Source of the DNA: Botryosphaeria dothidea
Lineage: Eukaryota > Ascomycota > Dothideomycetes > Botryosphaeriales > Botryosphaeriaceae
Length of the DNA: 64,000 bases
Assembly: GCA_011503125.2 (NCBI GenBank)
Contig: WWBZ02000073.1
Location: 2,542,001-2,606,000 of the forward strand
Direction of reading: 5' to 3'
The translations under genes and the position numbers were made by a program. The notes under the pieces are model-generated. The model saw nothing but the letters and a program-made list of their open reading frames with translations. It did not search any database and had not been told where the DNA came from. This document shows, in pieces, positions 1 through 10,711 of this stretch (position 1 is its first letter; every line of letters starts with the position of its first letter).

Positions 1-3000
1 GCGGGCGGTGCTGCGCGTGCAGCAGGCAGCAAGCGCCGCAGCGCACGGCGGGCGTGGCGTTTGCGAACCTGAGCGTGAGCGGCGCGGAAGGTGCGGGCGG
101 GGAGAGCGAGTACCAGCGGACGGTGGGGAACGCGGTGCTCTTGCGGGGCGCGGAGTGGGTGAGGGAGGTCGTCGGTGGGAGGGGCGGGGGGAGGGGGAGG
201 AAGGAGATTCTGCGGGGGTTTGATGGCGTGGTGGAGGCGGGAGAGCTGTTGTTGGTGTTGGGGGCCGCCGGGGAGCGGGTGCTCGACGCTGTTGAAGACG
301 CTGGCGGGGGAGACGGGGGGCGTGAGGGTGGATGAGGGGAGTTATTTGAACTATCGGGGTGAGTTTCCTGTTCGTCTTTTTTTTTTTTTTTTGGGATGGG
401 GTCTGATGAGATGCAGGCATCTGCGCCGACCAGATGCACCACGACTTCCGCGGCGACGCCATCTACACGGCCGAGCAGGACGTGCATTTCCCGTCTCTCA
501 CCGTTGGCGACACGCTGCTCTTCGCCGCGCGTGCCCGGGCGCCACGTGTAGTGGCTGGCGGCGTCGACCGTGAGGCGTGGGCCGAGCACATGCGCGACGT
601 TGCCATGGCCATGTTCGGCATCGGACACACCCTCGACACCAAGGTCGGGAATGAGTTCGTGCGCGGCGTCAGCGGCGGTGAGAGGAAGCGGGTGAGTATC
701 GCTGAGGCCACGCTGAGCAGGGCGCCGCTGCAGTGCTGGGACAACAGCACGAGGGGCTTGGATAGCGCGAATGCGCTGGAGTTTTGCAGGAATTTGAGGG
801 TGCAGGCGGAGTATTTGGGGGTCACTGCATGCGTGGCTATTTACCAGGCCAGTCAGAGCACGTATGATGTGAGTTCTGAGTAGTCCATTTCCTTCATGTG
901 GCCTTTGATACACTGACGAGATGTAGGTCTTTGACAACGTGACGGTCCTGTATGAGGGCCGACAGATCTTCTTCGGCCGCTGCGAAGCTGCGAAAAGTTA
1001 TTTCGTGGACTTGGGATTCGAATGTCCGCAGCGTCAGACTACGGCGGACTTTCTTACGTCAATGACCAGTCCGCAGGAAAGGATCGTGCGGGAAGGGTAC
1101 GAGAATCGTGTTCCACGAACGGCTGATGAGTTCGCGGCCGTGTGGAGGGCGAGCGAAGAATACTATTGCCTCTTGGAAGATGTGAGGGATTATGATAAGA
1201 AGTACTCATTTAGTGGCAAGTATCTGGATAATTTTGTGGCATCGAAGAAAGCACAACAGTCAAAATTGGCGTAAGTGATCTCAAAAATGCTGAAAGAAGT
1301 AATGTTGCTGATAACTTTGGCTCAGGCGTACGAAGTCGCCATACACCCTGTCTTATGGGCAGCAAGTGCGGCTTTGCCTCTGGCGATGCATCAAACGATT
1401 GAAGGCAGACCCGAGTCTTACCATTACGCAGTTCTTCGGGAATGCCGTTATGTCATTGATCATGGGAAGCGTATTTTACAACTTGAAAGATGACGCGGAA
1501 CACTTCTTCCAGCGAGGAGCTGTCCTATTCTTCGCCATCCTTTTGAATGCTTTCGGCAGCGCTCTTGAGGTAAGAATCAGAATCCGAGCTATCTCTCAGC
1601 GGAAAGACGATGTACTGACTTCAACGACAGATCCTCACCCTCTACGCCCAACGCCCCATCGTCGAAAAGCACACCCGCTACGCCCTCTACCACCCCAGTG
1701 CCGAAGCCTTCGCCAGCATGCTCACCGAAATCCCGTACAAGGTGGTCAACTGCATCATCTTCAACGTGGCCCTCTACTTCCTGACCAACCTGCGCCGCGA
1801 GGCGACCGCCTTCTTCTTCTTCCTGCTCGTCTCCTTCGCGCTGACGCTCGCCATGTCCATGCTCTTCCGCACCATCGCCTCCGTCTCACGCACCATCTCC
1901 CAGGCCATGGTGCCCGCGTCGCTGCTCATCCTCGCCGTCGTCACCTTCACCGGGTTCGCCATTCCCGTGGGCTACATGCCCGGCTGGTGCCGCTGGATCA
2001 ACCGCGTCGACCCGGTGGCGTACGGCTTCGAGGCGCTCATGGTCAACGAGTTCCACGGCCGGCGCTGGCGGTGCGAGAGCTTCGTGCCCGGGTATCCCGG
2101 GCTGGCGCCCGAGAACCGCGTGTGCGATGCGGTGGGCGCGGAGCCGGGGTCCGATGTCGTGGACGGGGATGCGTATTTGAGTTCGGCGTTCGGATATGAA
2201 CACGCGCATCGATGGAGGTGAGTTTTTTTCTGATTCGCAAGCTGGAAGGCACTGGAGGAGAGCGTGGGTGTTTTTGCTGACTGGGACACAGGGATTTCGC
2301 GGCTGTGGTCGGCTTTATCCTCTTCTTCATGATAACCTACTTGGTGGCGACGGAGTACATCCGCGAGAAGAGGTCGAAAGGGGAGGTTCTCGTTTTCCGA
2401 CGCGGCCACGGCCCCAAGGCCGGGCCATTGAACGACGTCGAGGCCGCGGTGAAGAGGCAGCGTGGAAGCATCATCGGCGATCCGGGAGCGGATGCAGGCT
2501 CGATCATGAAGCAGACTTCGATCTTTCATTGGCAGAACTTGTGCTATGATATCAAGAGTGCGGATGGACCCAAGCGACTGCTCGACAATGTGGATGGCTG
2601 GATCAAACCGGGGACGTTGACCGCGCTGATGGTGAGGCTATTTGTTTCTTGTGAACTGCGAACTGTAGAATCTCAGCTAACAGTTCGTTCTGCAGGGTGT
2701 TTCTGGCGCCGGAAAAACAACACTGTTGGACGCGCTTGCCGCTCGAACAACCATGGGCGTGGTGACCGGAGACGTCTTAGTTGACGGTTTGCCACGGAAT
2801 ACGAACTTTCAGCGTTCGACAGGATATGTTCAGCAGCAGGATCTCCATCTGGAGACTTCTACTGTGCGGGAGGCTCTGAATTTCAGCGCGCTACTGAGGC
2901 AACCTGCACGTGTGCCAAGGCAGGAGAAGCTGGATTACGCGTGGGAGGTGATCAAGTTACTGGACATGGAAGAGTATGCGGATGCTGTCGTTGGTGTTCC

Positions 3001-4646
3001 TGGAGAAGGTAAGTTCTCCTTCAAAGATGACGAACATGGTACTAATTGATCCTGCAGGCCTCAACGTTGAACAGCGACGCCGCCTCACAATCGGCGTGGA
3101 GCTCGCTGCCAAACCGGCTCTGTTGTTCCTGGATGAACCCACCTCAGGCTTGGATTCGCAAACGTCGTGGGCCATCTGTGACCTTATCGAGAAGTTGACG
3201 AAAGCAGGCCAGGCGGTGCTCTGCACTATCCACCAGCCTTCTGCTATGCTGTTCGGGAGGTTTGACCGCCTCCTGCTCCTGCACGAAGGAGGCAAGACAG
3301 TCTATTTTGGCGACATTGGTGAAAACTCGCGGACTGTGATCAACTACTTTGAGGAGAGATGTGAGAAGAACAAGAGGTGCCCGGCAGAAGCCAACCCAGC
3401 CGAGTGGCTGCTGGAAGTCATCGGTGCAGCGCCCGGATGCAGTTCAGATGTGGATTGGGCGAGGGCGTGGAGAGATAGTCTGGAGTACGATACCGTGCGC
3501 CAGGAGCTACTTCAGCTGAAAGAGAAGCCGGTTGGGCTGAAGAGTGGGGAATGCAACCCAGTGAGCGGGAGGTGGAGGAGCACAGGAGTTCGCAGCGCCG
3601 TTTCGAACTCAGATGCACGAGGTGACGAAGCGCGTGTTCGAGCAGTACTGGCGCACACCGACATACATTTACTCCAAATTCTCCTTGTGCCTCTTCTCGG
3701 TAAGTCTCCACATCGTGGAAGCCATGCACGACATACACTGATCACAAAACGCAGTCACTCTTCATCGGCCTCGTCTTCCTCAACTCGCCCAACACCATCC
3801 AGGGCCTGCAAAACCAAATGTTCGCCATCTTCATGCTCATCACCATCTTCGGCCAGCTCATCCAGCAGCTCATGCCGCTCTTCATCTCGCAGCGCACCCT
3901 CTACGAAGCCCGCGAGCGGCCGTCCAAGACCTACTCCTGGCCGGCCTTCCTCCTCGCCAGCATGCTCGCCGAGGTGCCCTACAACACGGCCGCCTCGCTC
4001 CTGCTCTACCCGCCCGTCTACTACCTGCTCGGCCTGCAGCACAACGCGGCGGCGACCGGCTCGGCGACCGAGCGGGCCGGCCTCATGTGGCTGCTCGTCT
4101 GGGCCAGCCTGCTGTTCGCGTCGACGCTGGCAGCCGCGCTCGTCGCGCCCAGCCCGACCCGCCGAGGCCGGCAGCAACCTCTCGCAGCTGTGCGTCAGCC
4201 TCGGCCTCGTCTTCTGCGGCGTCCTGCCGCCCGCGCCGCTGCTGCCGGCCGGCTGGCGGTGGATGAACCGCCTCTCTCCCTTCACCTACCTCGTCTCGGC
4301 CATGCTGAGCACCGCCGTCGGCGGCGCGAGCGTCAGGTGCGCGGATAACGAGGTGTTGAGGTTTAGTGCGCCTCAGAATGTTTCGTGTGAGGCGTTCGTG
4401 GAGCCGTGGGTGGAGGTTGCGGGCGGGTATTTGGTGGATGGAGAAGGGGGTGAGTGTGCGTACTGTAAGATGGCGAGCGCGGATGCGTTTTTGAAAGGGG
4501 TGGGCGCGGAGTATCAGTATGCGTGGAGGAATTTTGGGCTTCTGTGGGTCTATGTTGGTGTGAATGTTGTGGGAGCATTGGGTTTGTATTGGCTGTGTAG
4601 GGTGCCGAAGAGGTGGGGCAAGGGGAAGAAAGGGTGGGCGGGGTAG
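1..4646 (+). CDS. PDR-type ABC-G multidrug transporter, 5' partial, with apparent frameshifts
   Basis: Full-size fungal pleiotropic-drug-resistance transporter of the plasma membrane, which exports hydrophobic compounds using ATP. The order is NBD1-TMD1-NBD2-TMD2. NBD1 has a Walker A of the fungal PDR type (GPPGSGCST, about 265-291), signature VSGGERKR (about 667-690) and a Walker B followed by RGLDS. NBD2 has GVSGAGKTT (2696-2722), [12 protein letters not shown] (about 3061) and [11 protein letters not shown] (about 3127). The 5' end lies outside the window. Introns fit at 359-416, 869-926, 1271-1325, 1570-1630, 2218-2291, 2632-2695, 3009-3057 and 3700-3754. Three places need a one-base frame change: a G run near 262 inside Walker A, 3561-3585, and a C run near 4155. 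Everything between is open and conserved, so this is either a recent pseudogene or a gene with base-level assembly errors. Confidence 0.88.
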
Positions 4647-5702
4647 GCGATAGGCGAGTGACGGCTGCTGCGGCGTTGGCTTTCGGTCTTTCGTTTCTGC
4701 AGTTGCGGCATGGGGGCTGTGCAGGATTGAAGAATCTGTGAGCATGTGAAAGGCGATAGATGGTGGGGCTGGAGAATGGTGTAGGTTTAGATGCTGCTGC
4801 GTTTGTTCTGGGTGCCGTGCTTTTCTTGGTAGGCTAACTCCCCTCCTTGCTATAATCGTAATAGATCACCCTTCATACGAATGTCAATCAACGTGACTGT
4901 ATGGTAGCCGTGGATCATGGTGAAGTTAGATTGGTTGGCAAGTTGACGCGAACAGCACATCGCGTTCCGCCAAATTCAGCTATGCAGTCCCGCGTTACGC
5001 CGAGCAAGGACTGAAGAAAGCGCACGGCATACTCTCATTTTTTTTTTCAAGAAGGTTTGTAAAACTACCCGTGTTTTATTTTGGGGGATGGTTGGTACGC
5101 TGTATCCTGCGACTGACAGCCTTCTTGATTAGAAGACAGCGGTCCCTCCTCAGAAAGACGAACCTCAAAGCTGCGGCTTTTACCCGTTGCGGATTTCGCT
5201 GTAGAATAGACTTCATCAGGCCTTGCACCCCTGGCTAAGGTGCTTGTGGTACACTTATCACGTCAGAAACTGGTGATAGGTTGAACGAAACATCAGGAAT
5301 GGAGGAGTATTGGAGGCTCAGCGGGGCTGACATGCAACCGAAGGTATCCAGAAGGCGCTAGAGCGGCAGCGACGTTTCTACACTTCCTATGGAGCAAATA
5401 ATGACCTACTGCTATGCACTACCATGATACTACTGCGTTAGTGTAAGGCTCGACGCAACGCCAGGAAGGCCAGAGCCGGCCGTCCAGAAGCTACCGCAGC
5501 AGCTCTCCCGTAGCCAGGGAGCACTCCCATGCGCCGTCGTGAACTAATCCGCTCCGCCAAATCCCGGCCACTCCGTTACGCGAAAGCACCTTCTATGACT
5601 GAAGAGATCCGTATAACAAAACGCCGAGATCGCATGCGGGTCTCTCCACTTTTTCCTTCATTCTTGCTGCCGCTATCCCTTAATTCCTGGTCTTAAGTGA
5701 AG
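4647..5702. other. intergenic region, no gene seen
   Basis: About 1 kb between the ABC transporter stop and the next start codon. I see no conserved reading frame, inverted termini or RNA gene. A short T run lies near 5039-5047. It probably holds the 3' UTR of the transporter and the promoter of the next gene. Confidence 0.5.
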
Positions 5703-8538
5703 ATGGGCCGCGGCTCTCTTGCGCATCAGCATCAGCAGTTGCTTTCACGCTTTGACGGTGTTACCAAGAGGACTGACCCGAAGCTCATCAGCAATGAGCA
5801 CTTGAAAAGGCTCGACGACTGCTTCTCCAGGTTTCAAGATTGGGGGGAGAAGATTGGTGTGGAGGGCGGTGCGCTAGAGACTTTGGAGACCTCTGGAAAA
5901 AGCTTCAAGAAATCGATTGTCAAGTCTTTCGATGGCATATACATCCGATTGCGGGTGGTTGGCAATCTTCTGAAAGACAACGAAGAAATCAGTGGTGAAC
6001 GGTAAGTTTATCTGAGTAGAAAGGGATGGACGGCAGACGCTTACTTCGGACCACAGCGCAGAAGAAGCCCGTGCAACAGTCGCTCACATCTCCAATGATG
6101 TCGAATGTCTAGAAGGCCAGACTCATGCTATCGAGCTGTTTCTGAAAAGTGAGCCTGGTCAGGATTCTGCAACTGATCCCTCGAGGACTATTCAAGACGC
6201 CGACCCCGACAACCGCTTCCGGCAAGTTTCCTACAGCACTGTAGGCACTCGCAAGGCTTCGAACTGGACCGCAACTACCGGAGATACGCTAGATGAGCTA
6301 GGAAATGCGCCAATAGTACCGATGACCCCCGGATCTGAGACCGCTCAGGCCTTCGTGGTACGTGACGCGTCCGACTCCGCTCCTCCTGTCGTCCATCCTG
6401 GATTAGAGGAAGGTCTGGACCGCGAATACGTCGTCCGTGCACTATCAGTCTCACAGTCGCAGAACAGCTTCATGGCTGTCAGTGACGACGAGGGGGATGA
6501 TTCTGTAGTCCGCAGAATGGGCGACTCCAAGAGCGGTGGCGATGGGGCAACGTCGTCAGCGGCAGGACTCGGCGCACCCTAATACTACCAAGTGGATTGA
6601 GGAAAACTCTTCAACCTTCAAAGAAGAGGATTCTGAGGAGCTTATCAAAACAAAAAGTCCGACTACCGAGGCTTCCGATGTCTCGCCTTGTGGCACGCAA
6701 GCCAAGGACTGGCAGCAAGATCACGAGCAGTTTCGAAAGTTCATCAGCACAAGACTGCAGACGCTGGAGCAGCACAAACAGAGGCCTGGTGCGGAAGCTG
6801 GATGAAGTGCAAAGCCGTGGCCTGAATGAGGATGAAAGAAAAGCGGTCATTGAGGAGTACGTGAAGAAGAAGGGGGAAGAGGAGAGAAGGGAGAAGTCCA
6901 TTAGGGAGGCGGCTATTGCGGAATATAAGGAAACTCTCCGCGTAGAAGAAGAGAAAGAGAACGAGCGGAGGAAGATGCTCATGAATGAGGCAAGAATTAT
7001 TGGAGACCGCGCGCAGAAGGAGATGAATGAGATTTACCAGCAGACCGGTCAGCAAATCCGGCAGGCAGAGCAACGACATCAGGATGAGATTTGGCAAATC
7101 CAGCAGCAGCTGAACTCAGAGTTTGTTCTGATCGAGCGGCGGATGCACGAGCAGCTTGAGTCGAGTGCTTGGGGTATACCACAAGGCTCCACTGAAGATG
7201 CAGACAAAGGCAAAGGTCAGCGAGTATCCTTCGAACCTCCAGACCAAACGCGGAAAGCTCAGTCAGAAGAGTTTATCAGAGACACACCACAGAAGTCAAG
7301 CAGTCTGAAAGTGCCATCTTACGCACACAAACAGGCCATCAGAGCTATCACGGGCTGCACCAGAAACCCCCATGTCAGAGTCGTTCCCAACGGAGATTCA
7401 GAATACCAACTCCGCACAACACATTATGCAACGGACTACCGACCAATGGTAGCGTCACCCTTTGGGACAATAGGGAGCACACGATCAATAGCCCTACCAC
7501 ACCAACTAGTACGAAACGGCCATCAAGGACGGGTTCCAGACTTCGCAGGCTGGCAAAGACCCTCCGACTCAAGCCCGTGGATCAAAGTGACATAAACGTT
7601 GTCAAAGTAGCCAAGAGATCGAAGGAATCTCGTGAGAATACTGGGATTACAGACAAGAGTCGTGTTTCCAGCTTCATGTCTCGCCACCGCCGCATCGCGT
7701 CACTGCAGCGGCAACAACGAACATCACAGGAGGATTCCCCTGCCTCAATACCTGAACATGCGGTAGCAGAACCCCTACCCGACCACACTCAGCCACCGCC
7801 CAACCGGCTTTCACTCCCGCCAGCGGAGCACCCGACCGTCATCCTCCATTCTCAATTGCCCGAACCGAGCCCGTCCAGCGTCTACACGCAACCGTCCTTC
7901 TTCCCACAAGCTCGAACTGCCCACCCCGAGGAAACGACCCCTCATCACCCGCCTTTTCCCTTCCAGCATCCATCACGCCCGTTGCCACCGCCACCACCGC
8001 CGCCACCGCCGCCCCATCAACACCAACAGCACCGAACGAGGATGACCAGAGTCTACAAGAGCCAGATCTCCCCCGACACGCTGTCGTACTACGGGCTGCC
8101 GTGGGAGTGGGACAGGGTGAGTAGCCGCCGCCACCTCAGCCCCAGCATCCCTGCCCGAACCCCCCACCGCCCCCGCGCCAAGACCGTTGGAGCATACCCC
8201 CAGAAGCCGTCCAACGACGACAACGACGACCCCTTCCTGAGCACCTACACTACCGCTGCCGATGCCGGAAAATATTGGCCTGTGCTGACGAACTTGCTTT
8301 TTGCGCATCCGCCGCCCCGTAGGCCGATAGGGATGTCATCGTAGTGCTGAAGGAGGTCGAGCCGTGGGAGTGGAATATCCTGGTCGAGCATACGAGTCGG
8401 ATGCGGCCGGGTGGGGGAAGGGTGGTGTCGACGGAGGCGCTGCTGCCGCCGAGGAGGCGGATGAGGAGCGCGGTGGAGGAAGAGAGGAGGATGAGGGCGG
8501 AGCGGGAGGGGAAGAGGGATGGGTGGGTTGGTGGGTGA
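5703..8538 (+). CDS. hypothetical coiled-coil protein with fungal N-terminal helical domain
   Basis: Function not recognised. The start is the first ATG (5703) of a helical segment (RLDDCFSRFQDWGEKIG) resembling the N-terminal helical domain of many fungal proteins of unknown role. An intron fits at 6002-6056. A long charged region at 6800-7180, rich in Glu, Lys and Arg, should form a coiled coil. A disordered Pro/Ser/Arg-rich stretch follows, with a proline run near 7980-8012. The end, YYGLPWEWD then VLKEVEPWEWNILVEHT, matches a C-terminal motif I associate with large fungal hypothetical proteins, and needs an intron at 8117-8322. The frame changes without a convincing intron near 6540-6580, near 6780 and between about 7330 and 7570, so the exact protein is uncertain. 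It may be frameshifted, contain very small introns, or be decaying. Confidence 0.6.
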
Positions 8539-9565
8539 GTCTGTGTCTGTGCAAATGGCAGGCGCGCTGGAAAGGATTGATGGGTGGTTAGACATTGACG
8601 ATAGTGAAGATGATTGGTTTCCGTCATGAAGTCTGATTGGATGTGGCTGTGACCATGACCGAAGATCATATGTGGAGTCAATAGAGCCAAGTGTCAATTG
8701 AGCCGCATCCTTTCTCGCGCCCAATCGGTAGAGCCGGGCTGCATGTAATACACATCTTGGCCGGCACGCTACCGAAGGTGCCACGTCTCAGCTGGCATTG
8801 CGAGGGTGTGTTGGCCCGGTCTCACCGTTATCTGCACGGGAGCTGCATAGACTTTTGCGGCTCGTAGCAAACAGCCTTACAAGTCCACCGTCCTTCGTTC
8901 CCATATCCTCGCCCTTTTACTTCCAGGAGCAGAAAGAGGTGTTATGCGTATTAATTACGCAGATCCGGCAGAAACGAGCCCCATCTGAGGCATTTCCGGG
9001 AATCGACGGGTCACTGCGGCTGAAGTATCTCGGACGCAGAGTGCCGTCATTGACGGGGAGGGGAAGCATGTCGCAGCGTGTCTCTCTGCAAGTGGCACGT
9101 TTACTAGGCAGCCGCCGGGCGGTCCGGCTCCTGCCGTACAGCCTCGATTAAGTGATGTGGGGGAGATAATGACCGGTTGGTCGAAATCCGGGAGATACGC
9201 TTCGGTTGGCGTAGCGGAATGAGATCGGCGTCAGCATTAGATATAACGGGCTGGTAACAACTAGTTGACCCCTCACAGGACTTTGATATGGGCTGGTCTC
9301 TATTCACCGGTTTCTTCTCATTCCGATTGTGTCGGATAGGTTCTTCTTTTTAGCGGACAATTTGCTCGGATCATTGGCGGCGGAATTTTGCACGAGGCTG
9401 GAATACAAGAATGAGATTGGTTCATGAAACGGGCAATGCAATTGCATGCTATTGGTGAAATGTGAGAAAAAGAGATGGAACCGACAGGTTTGCCAAAGCA
9501 GATTGAATTCCAAAAAGAAAACGACTTCGCGCATGCGTCTGTATGATAAGAACAGAAATATTGCT
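8539..9565. other. intergenic region, no gene seen
   Basis: About 1 kb between the 3' ends of two convergent genes. Only short overlapping open frames without recognisable motifs occur here. Confidence 0.45.
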
Positions 9566-10711
9566 TCAACCAAGTCTCCCACGCTTCGTACGTGAAGGAG
9601 GAGGTAAACCTTCGTGATGGTGATGGCGGAGTTCATGTGCCCTTCTGCTATCATCTCTGCGGAAGATTCTTCTGCAGCTCCGGCCACGGCAAATGAGTGG
9701 TGGTAGAAGTGTCTGCCGTAAAGGGCAAGAATATGCCTCGTGTCGTTTACGGTTGTGTCTTACGTCTCCAGCCACGTGCCCCTTGAACACTTGTCCACAA
9801 CCTCTCCGGCAGGATTCCTTAACGTAATGCTCCTTAGGATCTGATGGAACTCGAGAGGTAGCAATATTGCTGCAAGACGGGTTCGGCGAGGCGGACTGCG
9901 CATTACTCTGATGAAGGTAAGGGCTGAGATTTTGACAAGAGTCAAATCCCGAGGATGGATCAGTGTATTCAGGAGCGCACATGAACCCAGACGTGACATG
10001 AGAGTACATGCACCTTTGGCAAAAGACAGCGGCTTGTTCCGACAATGGCGTGTTTTGGTTGTACTCTCCACCAGAAATGGAAGACGGAAACGTCGTTCTG
10101 GCGTTTTCACAGGTATCCTCGCCTTGGTGATGAAATATCGAAATATCATTGAAAGAATTGTGCTGTAAGATACTTCGAGAAACGTTCCTTGGAATTGTTG
10201 GGGTGTAGCTGTGTGTCACACCCTCCGGGAGCGTTTGAGCGAGGTGTGAGCCACAGACATTCCAACATGGGATTTGCGACTGCCTCGTGTCTAGGCGAAA
10301 TTCTGCTCGCCATGTCGCACCGTCGTATGCCGTGCTCATGGGCTGGTGTGTGGTAGAGGCGCGAGGCTGGACGATGTCTCGAGGAGCTTGCTCCGAGGTC
10401 CAGCTTGACGGCGAATGTGTCTGATGAGGACCCGAGAAGCTTCGCGCACCGATATTAAGCTGAAGAAGTTCGTTGCCCGGCACAGTCGCATATGTCCCTC
10501 GTGTTCCATAGGAATGATCCATGAATATGCCTTCAGAGGAGTTGCGAGGCGCGTTGTGATTGGATTCGTAAGGCTCTCGTTGGCCACATGCATTGACATC
10601 CTGTCTCCATCCGGTGTTGGCCTCGTCTCCGAAGGTATTGTGAGGAGACATCGAGGGGTAGGCTTCGTCGTTTCGAGGGGACCAAAATCCGAAATCGTCC
10701 GGTCGATCCAT
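9566..10711 (-). CDS. putative C2H2 zinc-finger protein
   Basis: Single-exon open frame of about 381 residues, read from the first in-frame ATG at 10711; the frame extends a little upstream without another ATG. The N-terminal three quarters are Ser, Thr, Asn and Gln rich and look disordered, as in many fungal regulators. The C-terminus has two C2H2-like fingers: C-x3-C-x13-H-x4-H (beginning CRRGCGQVF) and C-x4-C-x12-H-x3-H (beginning CRGRSCRRIF), then a basic tail rich in His and Arg. Spacings are slightly off the classical finger, so DNA binding is an inference. No frameshift is seen. The 5' end is the weakest part, because an upstream exon could exist. Confidence 0.55.
   Translation of the reverse strand: MDRPDDFGFWSPRNDEAYPSMSPHNTFGDEANTGWRQDVNACGQREPYESNHNAPRNSSEGIFMDHSYGTRGTYATVPGNELLQLNIGARSFSGPHQTHSPSSWTSEQAPRDIVQPRASTTHQPMSTAYDGATWRAEFRLDTRQSQIPCWNVCGSHLAQTLPEGVTHSYTPTIPRNVSRSILQHNSFNDISIFHHQGEDTCENARTTFPSSISGGEYNQNTPLSEQAAVFCQRCMYSHVTSGFMCAPEYTDPSSGFDSCQNLSPYLHQSNAQSASPNPSCSNIATSRVPSDPKEHYVKESCRRGCGQVFKGHVAGDVRHNRKRHEAYSCPLRQTLLPPLICRGRSCRRIFRRDDSRRAHELRHHHHEGLPPPSRTKRGRLG

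Noticed and set aside
3561..3585. 25-bp segment with GT...AG ends as an intron of the ABC transporter
   Set aside because: Far shorter than any other intron here; treated as a frameshift region instead.
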